Assembly (NCBI GenBank): GCA_016718265.1 | Contig: JADKDZ010000003.1 | Span: forward strand, 330,001-394,000 | Direction: 5' to 3' | Origin: Uliginosibacterium sp. | Lineage (GTDB): Bacteria; Pseudomonadota; Gammaproteobacteria; Burkholderiales; Rhodocyclaceae | DNA length: 64,000 nt | Notes under the pieces: generated by a model | Seen by the model: only the letters and a program-made list of their open reading frames with translations | Told to the model about the DNA's origin: nothing | Databases searched by the model: none | Shown: positions 63,058-64,000 of the stretch, in pieces | Numbering within the stretch: the stretch's first letter is position 1 | Layout: each line of letters opens with the position of its first letter | Translations under genes and position numbers: made by a program

Positions 63058-63695
63058 TTCCAGAGGTCCTTGAGCTGTGCCTGCGCACTCTCGCGTTGCG
63101 CGGCGTTGGCGGAGGTGAGCAGTTGCAGCTGGTTGATGCGCTCAGCAGGCAATTTTTCCGCTTGGGCCGTCTTGACGGCCAGCTCCACAACGGCCTGGCG
63201 GAAGCCATCCGGGGCCTTGAGCAGTACGGGGTTTGCGATCAGAGCCTGGAGTTGCTGGTGACCAACAGGGCCCCGGTTGAACATTGAGGGCAGGGAGAGA
63301 AAGGTACTGGCGGCAACGAGGCGGGTTTCGAGCAGTATCGGTACGCCACGTGCCAGTTGTTGCTCGTGTTCCGGGGCCAGTTGCTGGAGCGCCTTGTCCA
63401 CGGTGGCCAAGCCGTTCTCGGTGTACTTCATCTTGTTCCACGGGAGCAACGCCTCGCGCCCCTGCAGCGCTTCGACCGAGCCTTGATATGCGCGCAGCAA
63501 GGGGTTGCCTGGCTCTTGGGCAGAGAGTTTGCTGAAGGCGTCGACGGCGACATCAACCGACTTGCTGTCACCTTCGCGGGCTTTTTGCAGGTGGGCGAAG
63601 GCGGTATTGAATCCGGCTTCGTCGAAAGCCCAGGCAGTGCTGATGGGCAGGACAAGCGCAAGGCTCAGGAGGAGAGGGCGAATCTGTGCTTTCAT
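63054..63695 (-). CDS. Periplasmic helical protein, first gene of the ABC/LolA-like operon
   Basis: The 213-residue protein has a signal peptide (LLLSLALVLPISTAWA) and a helical mature part with TPR-like spacing (FNTAFAHLQKAREGD; AVDAFSKLSAQEPGNPLLRAYQGSVEAL). No family is recognised with certainty. Its place at the head of the operon and overlap with the ATPase start suggest that it works with the transporter, perhaps as a periplasmic adaptor. The start at 63695 follows AAGGACC; the upstream open frame has no signal peptide. Confidence 0.8.
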   Translation of the reverse strand: MKAQIRPLLLSLALVLPISTAWAFDEAGFNTAFAHLQKAREGDSKSVDVAVDAFSKLSAQEPGNPLLRAYQGSVEALQGREALLPWNKMKYTENGLATVDKALQQLAPEHEQQLARGVPILLETRLVAASTFLSLPSMFNRGPVGHQQLQALIANPVLLKAPDGFRQAVVELAVKTAQAEKLPAERINQLQLLTSANAAQRESAQAQLKDLWK

Positions 63696-63862
63696 GGTGA
63701 GGTCCTTGAGTGGTGGTGGAGACGGTGCCACTGTAGGCGCCCGCCGTGCGGGCATCTGCCACGCTGAGATGAGCTGCAGAAACCAGGGTGTCAAATGCAG
63801 CGAATGGGCGTGAATGGTGGCGGCTGTGGCGAGTCGGGGAAGGTGCTGAGAGGAGGCGTGCA

Positions 63863-64000
63863 GTGGGAGAGACAATCAATCGGCCGCGGCTGGAGTGGCT
63901 GGACGCCCTGAAGGGGCTGGGTATCGTGCTGGTGGTGCTCGGGCACTTGCCGCAAATTGGCGCCTCTGCGACGGGGGCGCTGATCTATGCCTTTCACGTG
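63863..64000 (+). CDS. Acyltransferase family 3 protein, N-terminal part (cut by window end)
   Basis: The 46 codons present read VGETINRPRLEWLDALKGLGIVLVVLGHLP...IYAFHV. Asp-x-x-K-G followed by a hydrophobic helix with GH is the N-terminus of membrane acyltransferases (fucose 4-O-acetylase / OafA type), which acetylate sugars of O-antigen or exopolysaccharide. A GTG start at 63863 has AGGAGG six bases upstream. It is divergent from the ABC/LolA-like operon. The family cannot be refined from this fragment. Confidence 0.7.
   Translation, partial: MGETINRPRLEWLDALKGLGIVLVVLGHLPQIGASATGALIYAFHV

Noticed and set aside
1..64000. tRNA or rRNA genes
   Set aside because: Intergenic stretches were read for cloverleaf-like arms and conserved tRNA motifs; none was convincing, though a dedicated scan was not possible.

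Overview
The window is about 64 kb of high-GC, densely coding bacterial chromosome. The gene families and their order suggest a betaproteobacterium, perhaps near the Rhodocyclales. The supporting signs are lptD-surA-pdxA-rsmA divergent from an AmgK-type kinase, rfbBDAC, an HU protein with a lysine/alanine-rich tail, HemJ, a PepSY flavoreductase, and a rhombosortase with a GlyGly-CTERM protease. The genus cannot be fixed from sequence alone. I see no rRNA, tRNA, CRISPR array, prophage or complete insertion sequence.

Layout. 1-1.4 kb: ahpC-ahpF on the minus strand, cut by the window edge, with an OxyR-like half site upstream. 1.67-12.0 kb: an iron/heme locus on the plus strand with a Fur-box promoter and a structured leader. 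It encodes a TonB-dependent heme-type receptor, a membrane-anchored CobN/HmuS-like chelatase-fold protein, an ExbB-like channel, a DUF2149 protein that looks like an ExbD analogue, a small protein, HemP, a cysteine-less S4 paralogue, a DUF2325 protein and a ferritin-like protein. Five of these reading frames carry frameshifts or stops, while the genes between them are intact. 12-15.1 kb: PilZ protein, Lrp-type regulator and glmS. 15.1-16 kb: a gene-poor stretch with a possible transposase relic and a hairpin-rich leader for an ABC-F ATPase (16-17.7 kb). 17.9-20.4 kb: a small orphan, the HU/H1-like protein, an RlmN-type radical SAM enzyme and a pentapeptide-repeat protein.

20.7-25.2 kb: an OmpR/EnvZ-type two-component pair divergent from a PepSY-flavodoxin-FNR reductase, with direct repeats between them that look like the regulator's operator. 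25.2-28.9 kb: nucleoid-associated NdpA and a GH2 beta-mannosidase. 29.1-31.6 kb: a subtilase with a GlyGly-CTERM tail facing its probable processing enzyme, a rhombosortase. 31.7-36.5 kb: an OmpA-family barrel protein with three C-terminal Ig-like domains, an RhlE-type helicase and a MazG-like pyrophosphatase. 36.5-45 kb: amgK divergent from lptD-surA-pdxA-(patatin lipoprotein)-rsmA, then srkA. 45-48.9 kb: the dTDP-rhamnose operon rfbB-rfbD-(four-helix-bundle protein)-rfbA-rfbC, closed by a strong hairpin.

49-57.2 kb: a Pro/Thr-repeat lipoprotein, an M23 peptidase, an HDOD signalling protein, a ferredoxin-type reductase, an epimerase-like protein, HemJ, a THUMP methyltransferase, a periplasmic binding protein and a DUF1349 protein. 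57.2-59.1 kb: a LytS/LytTR two-component pair. 59.2-63.7 kb: a five-gene envelope operon (periplasmic protein, ABC ATPase, FtsX-type permease, LolA-like protein, outer-membrane barrel protein) that resembles a small Lol-like export route of unknown cargo. It is divergent from an acyltransferase cut by the window end.

The most interesting regions are the heme locus, which pairs a chelatase-fold protein with what looks like its own proton-channel pair, and the rhombosortase/substrate pair.
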